From: an uncultured Rikenella sp.
Lineage (GTDB): Bacteria; Bacteroidota; Bacteroidia; Bacteroidales; Rikenellaceae
DNA: 23,971 nt
NCBI RefSeq assembly: GCF_910577125.1
Contig: NZ_CAJTMN010000028.1
Coordinates: 1-23,971, forward strand
Reading direction: 5' to 3'
Below the pieces are notes generated by a model. The model worked only from the letters and a program-made list of their open reading frames with translations. It had not been told where the DNA came from and ran no database searches. A program made the translations under genes and the position numbers. This document shows positions 13,601-21,841 of this stretch, one piece after another (position 1 is the stretch's first letter; every line of letters starts with the position of its first letter).

Positions 13601-16106
13601 ACGGCGAGAAGGGGACGGTGCGGCTGACCACGCTGATGTCGCCTCCCGGTTCGGTCACTTTTGCCGTGATGGCGGCCTGGAGCATTCCGGGAGCGTTTCG
13701 GTCGGTTCCCGTCGTGCAAAGTTTCTCGACCGAACCGGTGCTGTCGAGCTTTTCCGAGAACAGCTCTTTCTGCGAGGAGGTGTAGGAGACGAGCGGATTC
13801 GAGAACTGGTAGTTCTGGTAACCCTTGAAAGGCGTCGGGTCGGCATAGAGGGTCATTTCCATCCCCGCGGCCAGCTGTTTCGCGGCCGGCCCCGTGAGCC
13901 AGCTGGCTTCGATCCCGAGCGTCTCGTCCCGGTTGGCCCGGATCATCTCGGGCGTGCGGATCTTGATTTTGAGTCGGTTGGGTTTTATGGTTTCGATGCG
14001 TACCGGGTGGCGGAATGTCCGGTCGCCCACCGTGAACGTCGCTTCCCACAGACCGGTAGGCGCCGTCTCATCGGTCGCCGTGTGGAAAACGTAGAATCCG
14101 TCCGTGTTTCCGGTGATTGTCTGCCGGTCGTACAGCTGTTCGGAGGGATTGTACAGCTCCATGACCACCGGATAATTCGCCGGCAGATGGCCTCGTTCGT
14201 CTTCCACGATCAGCGAAAGATGCACCGGGTCGCCCGGCCGCCAGATGTCGCGGTCGCCGTACACGAACCCTTTCAATCCGTGGTCGATGCGTTTGCCCGA
14301 CACGTCGAAACGGCTCGTGGAGAGTTCTCTGCCGGATGAGACTTTCAGATAGGTCGTGTTCCGGCCGTCGGTGGCGGTCACCAGAAACGGGCGGTTGTCT
14401 GTGGCGAAATCGACGAACCCGTTGGCGTCGGTCGTCCCGCCCCCCGTCTTTTGCAGCTGATAGTTGAACGCCGTCACCCGGATACCGGCGGCCGGAGCCG
14501 CTGTGAGGAGCTTCGTGACTGTGGCGGCCACCCGGTTGTCGTCGGCCCGCTTCACGATCAGCCCTAAGTCCGAAACGACCAGATTGTGTTCCGGCATTCT
14601 CGACCTTTTCATGTAGTAGGAGGCTTTGTCCGGGTCGTTCGTTTCGTTCCAATTGTAGTACGCCCAGTTGTATTCCGGTATATTCCTGGATATGTACGAT
14701 TGATTCCGATCCCATGTCTCCGTATCCTTGGGGGTGAGGCCGTCGATTTCGGAGAAGTCGGCCGGTTCGTTGCGGCCGTACAGCGAATAGGCCCGGCGGA
14801 AGGTGAGGCGGATGTTGTAGATCGCCCCGCGTTCCTGCCGGAACAGGCCCTTCAGGTCGATGGCGAAGTCCTGCCACTGATGGAGGTTCAGGGATTTGTC
14901 CCGATCCAGCCGCACGGTGCGGTGGTAGATCAGGCGCCCGAAACGCCGGAGTTCGTAGGAGCCGTCGATGTCGTTCTCCTGTAAGAAGGCCATCACGTTG
15001 GACGTGAATATCTTGACGACTTCGACATCGACGGCGGCCAGATTGACCGCCCGGAAGGGCAGTCTCAGATTGCCGTTGTCGGGCAGCAGGGTGCCCGATA
15101 ATGGAATCTGCACGGCCGGCAGAATCACCTCCTGGCTGAAGTGCTGCTCGATCTCCCCTTCGAGTCGCCGACCCTCCTGGTTCTTCACCAGATTCGAGAT
15201 CCGCAGGGTGAGATCCGGAATGGAATTTTGGGGATAAAACACCTGGACGCGGGTGCCGGAGCGCTCTATCCGGATCGGCTCCACCCGGTCGATCGTAATC
15301 AGTCCGTCGAGCTCCTGCTGCGAGGAGAGCGGGGCGGAGAACTCCAGAGCCAGATAGGGCTCGGCCGCCTCGACGCGTTCGGCATGAAGCAGCCCGAAGT
15401 CGGATATCGAGGGCACGGCAACGCACTGTTCGGCCTTGGAGAATCCGTTGAGCGGATTCGTGGAGAGGGTCAGCGTCGTGTCTGTCGGCTGCCGTTTGAT
15501 TCCGGAGATCCGGAACCGGCGGCTGAAATCGTGTGCCGATTTGTCGATCTCGATGCTGACTCCGGGGTAGCTGCATTCGAGGAGGGTGCTGTCGCCGACG
15601 AGGGAGTCACCCGCCGCGACATTGTACTCTAGCCGGCCGGTCACGGTGAGCATCGAAATGTCGTCCGGGTCGACCGTGGCTTTGACCTCCTCGAACCGGA
15701 TCTCCCGCTTGTCCACAAAGAAATCGAAATGGAAATCGTCGAGCGTGTCGATTCCGGTCAGCTCTTTCATCCGGATGCGGCAGTCGTACTTTTTGCCCGG
15801 TTTCAGGCTCTTGTCGGGAATAAAATCGATGAACCGTTTGTCGGCGGAATAGACGACCCGTCCTTTGACCGAGGGGGAGAACCGGAAGATGCTGCCGTCG
15901 ATCGGCCGGCCGTCGATCCGCCGCTTCATCCGGGGGGTCGGCTCGATACGGATGGCTGCATCCCGGTCGATATGAACCGGCGTATAGGCTGCGATCCATT
16001 GGGAGGCCTCTTCCGAGGAGATGTATCGTTTGCTGCAGGCCGAGGTCAGCAGCATCAGCACGATGACCGGAAGTTTGCGAACGGCGGAGTGAATGTGTGT
16101 TTTCAT
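10653..16106 (-). CDS. Bacterial alpha-2-macroglobulin lipoprotein (YfhM-like)
   Basis: This very large 1817-aa secreted protein is predicted to trap attacking proteases in the periplasm by a bait-and-thioester mechanism. The start at 16106 gives a lipoprotein signal (MKTHIHSAVRKLPVIVLMLL, then TSAC with lipidated Cys24). A longer frame would add 17 residues before the signal. The macroglobulin repeats include an MG2-like FVYGDRDIWRPGD (about residue 615). LAIVDEGLLDI lies near residue 1090. The thioester motif is CTEQ at residues 1384-1387 (family consensus CxEQ), so it is probably functional. It is followed by an all-helical thioester domain and a C-terminal receptor-like domain. It overlaps pbpC by 4 nt. 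It is somewhat longer than the E. coli homologue (about 1650 aa). Confidence 0.94.
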   Translation of the reverse strand: MKTHIHSAVRKLPVIVLMLLTSACSKRYISSEEASQWIAAYTPVHIDRDAAIRIEPTPRMKRRIDGRPIDGSIFRFSPSVKGRVVYSADKRFIDFIPDKSLKPGKKYDCRIRMKELTGIDTLDDFHFDFFVDKREIRFEEVKATVDPDDISMLTVTGRLEYNVAAGDSLVGDSTLLECSYPGVSIEIDKSAHDFSRRFRISGIKRQPTDTTLTLSTNPLNGFSKAEQCVAVPSISDFGLLHAERVEAAEPYLALEFSAPLSSQQELDGLITIDRVEPIRIERSGTRVQVFYPQNSIPDLTLRISNLVKNQEGRRLEGEIEQHFSQEVILPAVQIPLSGTLLPDNGNLRLPFRAVNLAAVDVEVVKIFTSNVMAFLQENDIDGSYELRRFGRLIYHRTVRLDRDKSLNLHQWQDFAIDLKGLFRQERGAIYNIRLTFRRAYSLYGRNEPADFSEIDGLTPKDTETWDRNQSYISRNIPEYNWAYYNWNETNDPDKASYYMKRSRMPEHNLVVSDLGLIVKRADDNRVAATVTKLLTAAPAAGIRVTAFNYQLQKTGGGTTDANGFVDFATDNRPFLVTATDGRNTTYLKVSSGRELSTSRFDVSGKRIDHGLKGFVYGDRDIWRPGDPVHLSLIVEDERGHLPANYPVVMELYNPSEQLYDRQTITGNTDGFYVFHTATDETAPTGLWEATFTVGDRTFRHPVRIETIKPNRLKIKIRTPEMIRANRDETLGIEASWLTGPAAKQLAAGMEMTLYADPTPFKGYQNYQFSNPLVSYTSSQKELFSEKLDSTGSVEKLCTTGTDRNAPGMLQAAITAKVTEPGGDISVVSRTVPFSPFEAYVGIDLGEKTYPTDTEVRFPVVVLDQQGERIKSRRLDYKIYRLDWDWWWEGNAHALNRYVRSSSADLVASGPVTVTDGGGEIPFRVDYPGWSRYLILVRDSTGGHATGGTFRVDWPDGRGHAENNAAAESTELSFTLDKKRYEAGETACVYLPKCAGGRVLLSIENGSGVLRRMWAKTSPDSETVFPLPVDRSMAPNFYVTATLLRPHRQTSDGVPIRLFGIAAAEVVDSRSILHPEIEMPDELHPQKPFTVRIGERDHRPMTYTLAIVDEGLLDITNFRTPNPWAAMNQREALGVKTWDMYDDVIGAFGGSFRPVLSIGGDQALRRAAGKEKRFNPAVRFLGPFTVKGAPKTHRITLPNYVGSVRVMVIAAHRGSYGHADKTVRVTSPLMLLTSLPRVLACGDTIGMPVNLFAQADEVKRVSVSVETEGPVAVVGAGSRSVSFAAQGEKPVDYRLVCDKSAEGKARIVVTAASGRHIATDTVYIDVRNPLPTLVKTTEKSLAGGKTATFDWSSSDHGTVGLQIASMPAFRFGEAMTFLENYRHLCTEQLASKALFMLFGREFLDSESRRRCDRSLPRLLQVLTSRQLANGGFVYWPDQRSVNEWVTSMAGMALAEAEQQGFRVEKTCTEHWLGYQTAAARNYRYSAESDLGQAYRLYTLAKAGHPQAAAMNRLRESKTLTQTAAYCLASAYALCSREEVAASLIEQAERTAPTAGQDMFRSTVRDNAMQTEAYALCGLTAKAVPAARTLAKECAGDRYVTQDIAFVTVAMNRLGHATDGRAGSVTISEKGRTPLSLHDFGELKNVALSPASGHVTVSNTGTGTLELALVTASRPAADTPVEATETGGLQTSVSYTDLSDQPITINRLKQNTEFKARITVANRGKAVDAMALTYAIPSGWEIWNERLYPTGTAPHDHQDIRDNSVSYYFPLAARGSVTFTVRLRAAYCGNYMLPPTVCEDMYHPARKAMTANRRIAVER

Positions 16107-16124
16107 GCGGGATAGAGTTTGATG

Positions 16125-16139
16125 CAGCGAATTTCGCTG
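16125..16139. other. Short palindrome before the A2M gene
   Basis: CAGCGAA T TTCGCTG is a 7-bp stem with a 1-nt centre, lying 19 nt upstream of the A2M start. It is a possible protein-binding site or leader hairpin. Confidence 0.4.
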
Positions 16140-16143
16140 AAAG

Positions 16144-16177
16144 ACAACGCCCGGCAAAGCGATTTGCCGGGCGTTGT
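16144..16177 (-). terminator. 15-bp hairpin between the DUF2233-like and A2M genes
   Basis: A perfect 15-bp stem (16144-16158 with 16163-16177) has a 4-nt loop. On the minus strand it is followed by CTTTC rather than a real U-run, so it is more likely a partial terminator or mRNA stability element than a full stop. It could reduce expression of A2M-pbpC relative to the upstream genes. Confidence 0.55.
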
Positions 16178-16214
16178 ATGAAGTGTCGCCGTTGATGTAC
16201 GAAATGGGATCGGG

Positions 16215-17093
16215 CTATTCCCAGACGATGTAGTTGGTGTTTTCGGGGGAGTCGCTCGCCGCTTGTCCGAATTCGATGCGATGGCCCTCCGCGTCCTTGG
16301 CGAATCCGTAGGCGGACGAGCCGACTAAGTAGATGGCGTTGGAGACCCCGAGGTCGGCGAGTGCTTGTGAGAAGTCGTGAAATGTCAGCCGGTCGCGGCT
16401 CATGACGACCACCGTCTTGCCGTTCAGCTCGGCGAGGGCCTTGCGCAATGCCCGGCCCCTGGGTTTGTTTTCGACAACCTGGTTCCCCACCACGAGCGGG
16501 TACTGGCGGAAGAAATACCCTTCGGTTTCGAGCGCCTGTTCGAGGAATTGTGTCGCGTCCGCCACGCCGATGATTGGCGTACCGCCGATAATGGCGCAAA
16601 AACCCGATTTCGACTGGCCTTTGCTGAGGAGCCTGCCTTCGGAGACGTAGGCTCCGACGATGCCGCCGTTGTCTTCGCGCACGTCGGCCGCCTGAACGAC
16701 GAACACTGCACCGGAATCCTGCAGGATATCGACTCCGATGTGCAGCCTCGGCGTGGCGTTCCGGGGCGAGAAGACGGTGAGCCGGACGTGATGGACAGTC
16801 GTGTCGGCGATTTCGACGTAGGCCCTCCGGAGGAGGGTGTCGGGCGGGAGGATGCGGGGGGCAGGCTCGTGTTCGATCTCCTTGGAGATGGTCAGTCGCT
16901 CCGGTCCGTCGTGGTCCGAATGTTTCGAAAAGTAGAACGCCGCTCCTCCGGCCGCGATGACGATTCCGGCCGTTAGCAGCAGGATGCCGGCCAGCCGGTG
17001 CCGTTTCCGGGCCACGGCTGACGAAGCGCTTTTTTTGTCGGACGATATGATTCTGATCTCGGAATCCTCGATGTCATGTCGGATGTTGCTCAT
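16215..17093 (-). CDS. Membrane-anchored phosphodiester glycosidase-like (DUF2233/NAGPA-like) protein
   Basis: This 292-aa protein has a cytoplasmic N-tail (about 35 residues), one transmembrane helix (LAGILLLTAGIVIAAGGAAF, about residues 34-53) and an extracytoplasmic domain. The domain has RLHIGVDIL, a glycine-rich NGGIVGAYVSEGRL, SGFCAIIGGTPIIGV, KTVVVMSRDRLTFHDFSQAL and NAIYLVGSSAYGF. This order resembles the NAGPA/DUF2233 fold (GGxF, then D-GGGSS). Here the usual LDGGGSS is replaced by LVGSSAYGF, so activity is uncertain. Its ATG overlaps the stop of the LytTR gene by 4 nt, so translation is coupled. Confidence 0.6.
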   Translation of the reverse strand: MSNIRHDIEDSEIRIISSDKKSASSAVARKRHRLAGILLLTAGIVIAAGGAAFYFSKHSDHDGPERLTISKEIEHEPAPRILPPDTLLRRAYVEIADTTVHHVRLTVFSPRNATPRLHIGVDILQDSGAVFVVQAADVREDNGGIVGAYVSEGRLLSKGQSKSGFCAIIGGTPIIGVADATQFLEQALETEGYFFRQYPLVVGNQVVENKPRGRALRKALAELNGKTVVVMSRDRLTFHDFSQALADLGVSNAIYLVGSSAYGFAKDAEGHRIEFGQAASDSPENTNYIVWE

Positions 17094-17455
17094 TTCATGG
17101 CCTCCTTCTCAACGAAATCTTTCAGTGCCTTTAGCGCTTCGCGCGATGCGGATACTTCGTGCCGGAACGTGCGGCAGTCCGACAGGGTCAGCTTTTGGCG
17201 GGCGGGATGGATCAATGTGATGAATGCGCGGTTCACAATCAGGCTTTTGCCGATGCGGATGAACCGGTGGTCTTCGTTTTCCACCATTTCGGCGATCCGC
17301 CGTTCCATCTGGCCTAATTGCAGCGTGAGGACATATTCGCCGCCGTCCGCCGTCGTGATGGCGGAATAGTTCCCGTCTGCAGTGATGAAAACCACGGCAT
17401 CGCTGGGAATCCGGATGAACTCCGTCGATGTGGCAAACGTCAAGTCCTTCTTCAT
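17090..17455 (-). CDS. LytTR-domain DNA-binding regulator
   Basis: This 121-aa protein is almost only a LytTR domain: IRIPSDAVVFITADGNYSAI (beta start with the Tyr of the family), then DHRFIRIGKSLIVNRAFI, the diagnostic FxRIHKSxLVN-like motif, then KLTLSD near the C-terminus. It lacks a receiver domain, so it is not a classical response regulator. The start at 17455 is preferred over a frame-open extension to 17569, because a -7 box lies at 17467-17474. It heads the minus-strand gene set and may autoregulate it. Stand-alone LytTR proteins paired with membrane partners are often inhibitory regulatory systems, so the overlapping membrane gene could be its partner. Confidence 0.85.
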   Translation of the reverse strand: MKKDLTFATSTEFIRIPSDAVVFITADGNYSAITTADGGEYVLTLQLGQMERRIAEMVENEDHRFIRIGKSLIVNRAFITLIHPARQKLTLSDCRTFRHEVSASREALKALKDFVEKEAMK

Positions 17456-18083
17456 AGATGCAGGTGCAAATTTACATATTTTGTCGGGTCGGTGCAGTGG
17501 GTTGCCCGCTGCGATGTATGAAAACCCGCCCTCTGTGTACCAGTTCCACTCGGCGGTGTTTGTCTCCAACCCTTCCGGTACTTTCCTCGTCCCGAAACTG
17601 TTGTAGGGACGATTTCGTCTGTTCTGCTGGAGGATTTGATCTTTATGGAGGGAGCACGATAAAGACTCTGTCGGGTCTATTCCGTGTATTTTTTGGAAAA
17701 AGAAAAGAAAGGTTTATGGAGTGAGATAGGTTCCGCCACCTATGCGTTGCTTGTGGACGATTGTTCTGATTTTTGTAGTTGCCGGAACGTCGTGACAAAT
17801 GTTACCAATCAATTTCAAATCTTCAATCTTTCGCTATACCAGCGTATCCTCTTCATTTCGCAGATCGACTGAAAGATCAAAGAGGAGGACTGTTTGAGGT
17901 AAATGTTGAAATTTAATATGCTCGTCAAGAATATACTCGCGTTTTAGTTTAGATTTGGTTAGTGCTTTCCCATTGATACATTATTCTGCTGATTTTGTAT
18001 ATTGATTGCTTTAGATTTTTACTGTCGAGCAAAGCAAATTAATTTTACAGTGCAAATATGATTTGATTCATAACGATAATAAA
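17456..18083. other. Gene-free junction between GC-rich backbone and AT-rich island
   Basis: No gene can be supported here. From 17486 to 17569 the minus frame reads on upstream of the LytTR start, but without family support. A 7-bp hairpin TCGTCCC/GGGACGA (17587-17593 with 17606-17612) lies at the point where base composition falls. From about 17650 the DNA is AT-rich. TAGATTTG at 17950-17957 is a perfect -7 match, 126 nt before the DUF1848 gene, but has no clear -33 element. Confidence 0.5.
17467..17474 (-). promoter_or_regulatory. -7 box of the LytTR-DUF2233-A2M-pbpC gene set
   Basis: TAAATTTG on the minus strand is a perfect TAnnTTTG. It predicts transcription starting only a few nt before the LytTR ATG at 17455, so the mRNA would be nearly leaderless. 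Confidence 0.5.
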
Positions 18084-19175
18084 ATGGCTAAAGCTACAGA
18101 AAAGGTCCAGGTAACTTTGGATACAGGAGTGCGTGCAGAGGCACAAGCTCCGGTCATTGTATCGGCAAGTCGATCGACGGACATACCGGCTTTTTATGCC
18201 GATTGGTTCTTTGAGCGATTAAAGCGCGGATACTCGGCTTGGACGAATCCATTCAACGGGGTCACTTCGTATGTGTCTTATAGCAAGACGCGGTTCATTG
18301 TGTTTTGGTCGAAGAATCCCCGACCTCTTTTAAATTATCTTGACTGTCTGAAAGAGAGGAATATAGGGTGTTATATCCAATATACTCTGAACGATTATGA
18401 AAATGAAGATTTTGAAAAAGGTGTTCCTCCTTTGATTCAGCGGATAGAAACTTTTAAGTTGTTGGTCGATAAATTAGGAAAAGGTCGAGTTGTATGGAGA
18501 TTCGATCCGATGATTCTTACGGATAAAATCAGTATAAATGATTTGCTTGAAAAGGTTAAAAATATCGGAGACCAACTCAAGGATTATACAGAGAAACTCG
18601 TATTTAGTTTTGCGGATATTGCCTCATATCGCAAGGTTAAAATTAATCTTGAGAAGAACGGTATTAACTATATTGAATGGGACGAAAACACAATGAATGC
18701 GTTTGCTGCAAAACTATCTGCAATGAATCGAGAGCGTGGATGGAATTTCCAACTTGCCACTTGTGGAGAGAAAATCAATATCGAGCAATACGGCATAGAG
18801 CACAACCGCTGTGTGGATGATGACTTACTGATTCGTTTTGCATACGAAGATAAAGAACTTATGGACTTTCTGAAGGTAGATATAAAGCGAATACAGTTAT
18901 CTGCCCCCTCAATGTTCGAAGAGTTTGATAACAAACCTCAGATTCCGAATGATGCAATAATGCTTACCTCTGAAATATATGCGATTAAGAAAAGAAACAA
19001 CAAAGATAATGGTCAACGTCAATTCTGTGGCTGCATTGTAAGCAAAGACATCGGGCAATATAATACTTGTCCACATCTTTGCGAGTATTGCTATGCGAAT
19101 ACAAGTAAAGAAGCGGCTGTAACCAATTGGAAACGCCATAAATCTAACCCTGACAGGGATAAAATTATCGGTTAA
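18084..19175 (+). CDS. DUF1848 family protein with C-terminal CxxxCxxC cluster
   Basis: This 363-aa protein of unknown function belongs to the DUF1848 family by its N-terminal signature VIVSASRSTDIPAFYADW and the C-terminal CGCIVSKDIGQYNTCPHLC. Cysteines at 315, 317, 329, 333 and 336 include C329-x3-C333-x2-C336, the spacing that holds the [4Fe-4S] cluster in radical SAM enzymes, here at the C-terminus instead of the N-terminus. The middle (FIVFWSKNPRP, CYIQYTLNDYE, VVWRFDPMIL) looks like alternating beta/alpha units of a TIM-type barrel. ATG at 18084 is preferred over a TTG at 18063. It is 1 nt from the next gene. The DNA is AT-rich, unlike the backbone. Confidence 0.85.
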   Translation: MAKATEKVQVTLDTGVRAEAQAPVIVSASRSTDIPAFYADWFFERLKRGYSAWTNPFNGVTSYVSYSKTRFIVFWSKNPRPLLNYLDCLKERNIGCYIQYTLNDYENEDFEKGVPPLIQRIETFKLLVDKLGKGRVVWRFDPMILTDKISINDLLEKVKNIGDQLKDYTEKLVFSFADIASYRKVKINLEKNGINYIEWDENTMNAFAAKLSAMNRERGWNFQLATCGEKINIEQYGIEHNRCVDDDLLIRFAYEDKELMDFLKVDIKRIQLSAPSMFEEFDNKPQIPNDAIMLTSEIYAIKKRNNKDNGQRQFCGCIVSKDIGQYNTCPHLCEYCYANTSKEAAVTNWKRHKSNPDRDKIIG

Positions 19176-19176
19176 T

Positions 19177-21840
19177 ATGAATTATAAGGAGCGAATTTCA
19201 GGCATATCAAATTTGACGATGGAGGCGATAATAGAGAATTGCCGAAGCAATATATCGGAACAGTATCGTTATCGTCCTTATTCTCACCCAGAACTTAATC
19301 ATGGATTAGATTTGTTGAAGAGTGATGAAGGTCTTGACTGTTATATCGGAGCTTATGGTGAAATGCATCAGGCGAAATGTAGGGCTGCCATGCAGAACAT
19401 GCCTTTCCCTCCGAACGATAGGACTAATATATCCTTATCTTTAGAGATTATAGACTGGGGATGTGGTCAAGGAATTGGAACAGTCTGTCTTGTGGATTAC
19501 TTGAAAGAGCGTGAATTGACACAATGGCTCAAGAAAATAACCTTGATCGAACCTTCCGAAGCCTCTTTGAGCAGGGCTATCGCCAATGTAACTAAAGCGG
19601 CGTGTAATGGAATCAGAATAACGCCATTAAATGAGTACCTTCCTTCTGTTTCAGATGATTCAGAAACCAAGAATATTCATTATGAGCAAAATTATGTATT
19701 CCATATTTTTTCAAACATACTTGATGTCACTGAGATAGACTTGGTGAAATTAGCAAAAAGTATAGCAATACCGGGGCATACGCACTATATATTGTGCATG
19801 GGACCGTTAAATGCAAATGCTTTCAGAATAGACAGATTTTGTGATATATTTGCGCCGACAGAGTTTTTCTCAAATATATCGAGCGGGAATTATGGGCAGA
19901 CTTCAGACACGAATTACCGATATACCTGTAAAACAAAAGCATTGGTGTATAATGGTGGTGGTCTGGATTTTAGTAAATATGATCCTAAAGAACGGGCCAC
20001 AGAGCCGATTTATAATGAATATAATCTGAATCTTCAGATATTAAATGGCCTGATTTCAAAAGAAAAGGGACGGATATATTCCATATTGCGTAGCGTATTA
20101 TCTGCGAACGACTTGATCTATCTTGATCCGGAACTGAACGGAGCATCTCCTGACTTCATAATCGTGAGGCCAAATGTTGGTGTAGTTGTGATATCCGTAT
20201 TTGAGGAAGATCTATTAAAATGTCATTTGGATAACAGGGATCAGACAAATAACACGAAAATTGTAGATGATGATTCTGAACAATCAGAAACAAAACAAAT
20301 ACAGTCTCCATTGGTGGATCTTGATAATTATCAGAATTTGATAATAGAGAGTCTTAAAGAATTTACTGAGGCTGTGATTGAAGACAATAAGAATCTTGGA
20401 TTAGTCCGGAAGGTTTTGATTTGCACAAAAGGAAGCTTGGAACAGGCAAAATCCCTGTTAGGAGAACCCAAATATACGACTATCTATGGCAATGAATTTA
20501 TTGACGATAAGTACATATTATGTAGGATATTCGACGACCTTAAGTTCAAATATAAAAATCAAGCATTTGATAATGTAGCTCTTAATCAGTTGATCAAGGA
20601 TCTGTCCCCCAAATGGCATTCATACAGAGAGGGAATCCCCATCAGACTTACTCGACAACAGGAAACTTTATCCCGCAGTATAGAGGGAGCTCAGCGAAAG
20701 ATTAGCGGTGTTGCAGGCTCTGGTAAAACACAAGTGTTAGCGACAAGGGCCGTAAATGCTCAAGTTCGGACTGGAGGTAATGTGCTTTTGCTCACGTTCA
20801 ATATCACATTGGCAAATTATATGCAGATGAGATTGTCGCAGGTGAGAGCGGATTTTTCGTGGGATAAAATTGATATTGACTATTACCATCGTTTCTTCAG
20901 GAAATATGCAAATGCGAATAATCTTCATGTTCATTTGGGTTCTTATGATAATGCCGATTTCTTTAAGTTTGCGACGGAACTTAAAAAATATGATGCAATT
21001 TTCATTGATGAGGTTCAAGATTATCTTACCCCATGGCTACAGTTGCTTCGTAAATACTTTCTAAAAGTGAATGGTGAATTTGTGGTTTTCGGTGACCCCA
21101 AACAGAATATATACCATCGTGAACTCGATAAACAAGGTGATATTCGGTTGGAATTCATATCTGGTAAATGGAATCATGAATTGGACAAGAGCATGAGATT
21201 TTCAAATCCGGCTTTAGCGAACCTTGCGATGGCATTTCAACAGCGCTTTTATGGTTCCTCTGAAGTAATCAATCTTTCTAAGGACGATTCCAGTGAAGTT
21301 GGTTTTCAATTTAACTTGATGAAGTATGACAGTCTTGATTTGGCCTATTCCAAAGATGATTTAGCTAAACAAGTCTATAAGATTTGTAAAGACTTCATTG
21401 ACATCAATAGCCTTAAAATCGAAGATGTTGTTATTCTTGCGCCTCAAACCGAGATTCTACGGCAGATAGATTACCTGTACCGACAAGAAACTGGCAAAGG
21501 GACGACAGTGACATTTGTCAAAAAGGAGGCCGTGAACCGAATTTCAAGACATAGTACATTGGCGTCATATGAGTATAAGCGAGATTATGACCGACTAGAG
21601 AAAGTGGAAAAGAACCGTTTCTCTATGGTTTCGCACCATCTCAAACTGTCGACTATTCAAAGTTTCAAGGGCTGGGAGGCGCAAACAGTTATTTGCATAA
21701 TTCCCAAAGATGCATATAAAGACGTCGTCACATCACCTGAATTGATTTACACCGGGATAACCCGAGCGAAAGAAAATTTATTTGTCATAAATATTGGTAA
21801 CAATGATTATGATGAATTCTTCAAAACAAACATACACTAA
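19177..21840 (+). CDS. Fusion of methyltransferase-like, NERD-like and UvrD-type helicase domains
   Basis: This 887-aa protein has three regions. Residues 80-270 look like a Rossmann methyltransferase: LEIIDWGCGQGIGT (89-102) is motif I and KKITLIEPS (119-127) is motif II with an acidic end. Residues 285-470 are NERD-like: ASPDFIIVRPNVGVVVISVF (323-342) matches the D-x-hhh-P-x-G-hhhh core, but the usual E-x-K is replaced. Residues 490-887 are an SF1 helicase: Walker A GVAGSGKT (511-518), Walker B FIDEVQD (609-615), GDPKQNIY (639-646), STIQSFKGWEAQTV (825-838) and TGITRAKENL (859-868). It is likely a DNA translocase acting on modified or foreign nucleic acid. It lies between DUF1848 and TerB-like genes with 1-nt gaps. 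Confidence 0.85.
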   Translation: MNYKERISGISNLTMEAIIENCRSNISEQYRYRPYSHPELNHGLDLLKSDEGLDCYIGAYGEMHQAKCRAAMQNMPFPPNDRTNISLSLEIIDWGCGQGIGTVCLVDYLKERELTQWLKKITLIEPSEASLSRAIANVTKAACNGIRITPLNEYLPSVSDDSETKNIHYEQNYVFHIFSNILDVTEIDLVKLAKSIAIPGHTHYILCMGPLNANAFRIDRFCDIFAPTEFFSNISSGNYGQTSDTNYRYTCKTKALVYNGGGLDFSKYDPKERATEPIYNEYNLNLQILNGLISKEKGRIYSILRSVLSANDLIYLDPELNGASPDFIIVRPNVGVVVISVFEEDLLKCHLDNRDQTNNTKIVDDDSEQSETKQIQSPLVDLDNYQNLIIESLKEFTEAVIEDNKNLGLVRKVLICTKGSLEQAKSLLGEPKYTTIYGNEFIDDKYILCRIFDDLKFKYKNQAFDNVALNQLIKDLSPKWHSYREGIPIRLTRQQETLSRSIEGAQRKISGVAGSGKTQVLATRAVNAQVRTGGNVLLLTFNITLANYMQMRLSQVRADFSWDKIDIDYYHRFFRKYANANNLHVHLGSYDNADFFKFATELKKYDAIFIDEVQDYLTPWLQLLRKYFLKVNGEFVVFGDPKQNIYHRELDKQGDIRLEFISGKWNHELDKSMRFSNPALANLAMAFQQRFYGSSEVINLSKDDSSEVGFQFNLMKYDSLDLAYSKDDLAKQVYKICKDFIDINSLKIEDVVILAPQTEILRQIDYLYRQETGKGTTVTFVKKEAVNRISRHSTLASYEYKRDYDRLEKVEKNRFSMVSHHLKLSTIQSFKGWEAQTVICIIPKDAYKDVVTSPELIYTGITRAKENLFVINIGNNDYDEFFKTNIH

Positions 21841-21841
21841 G

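Noticed and set aside
12456..14339. 627-aa plus frame opposite the A2M gene
   Set aside because: It is a shadow of the A2M coding strand, with no recognisable motif.
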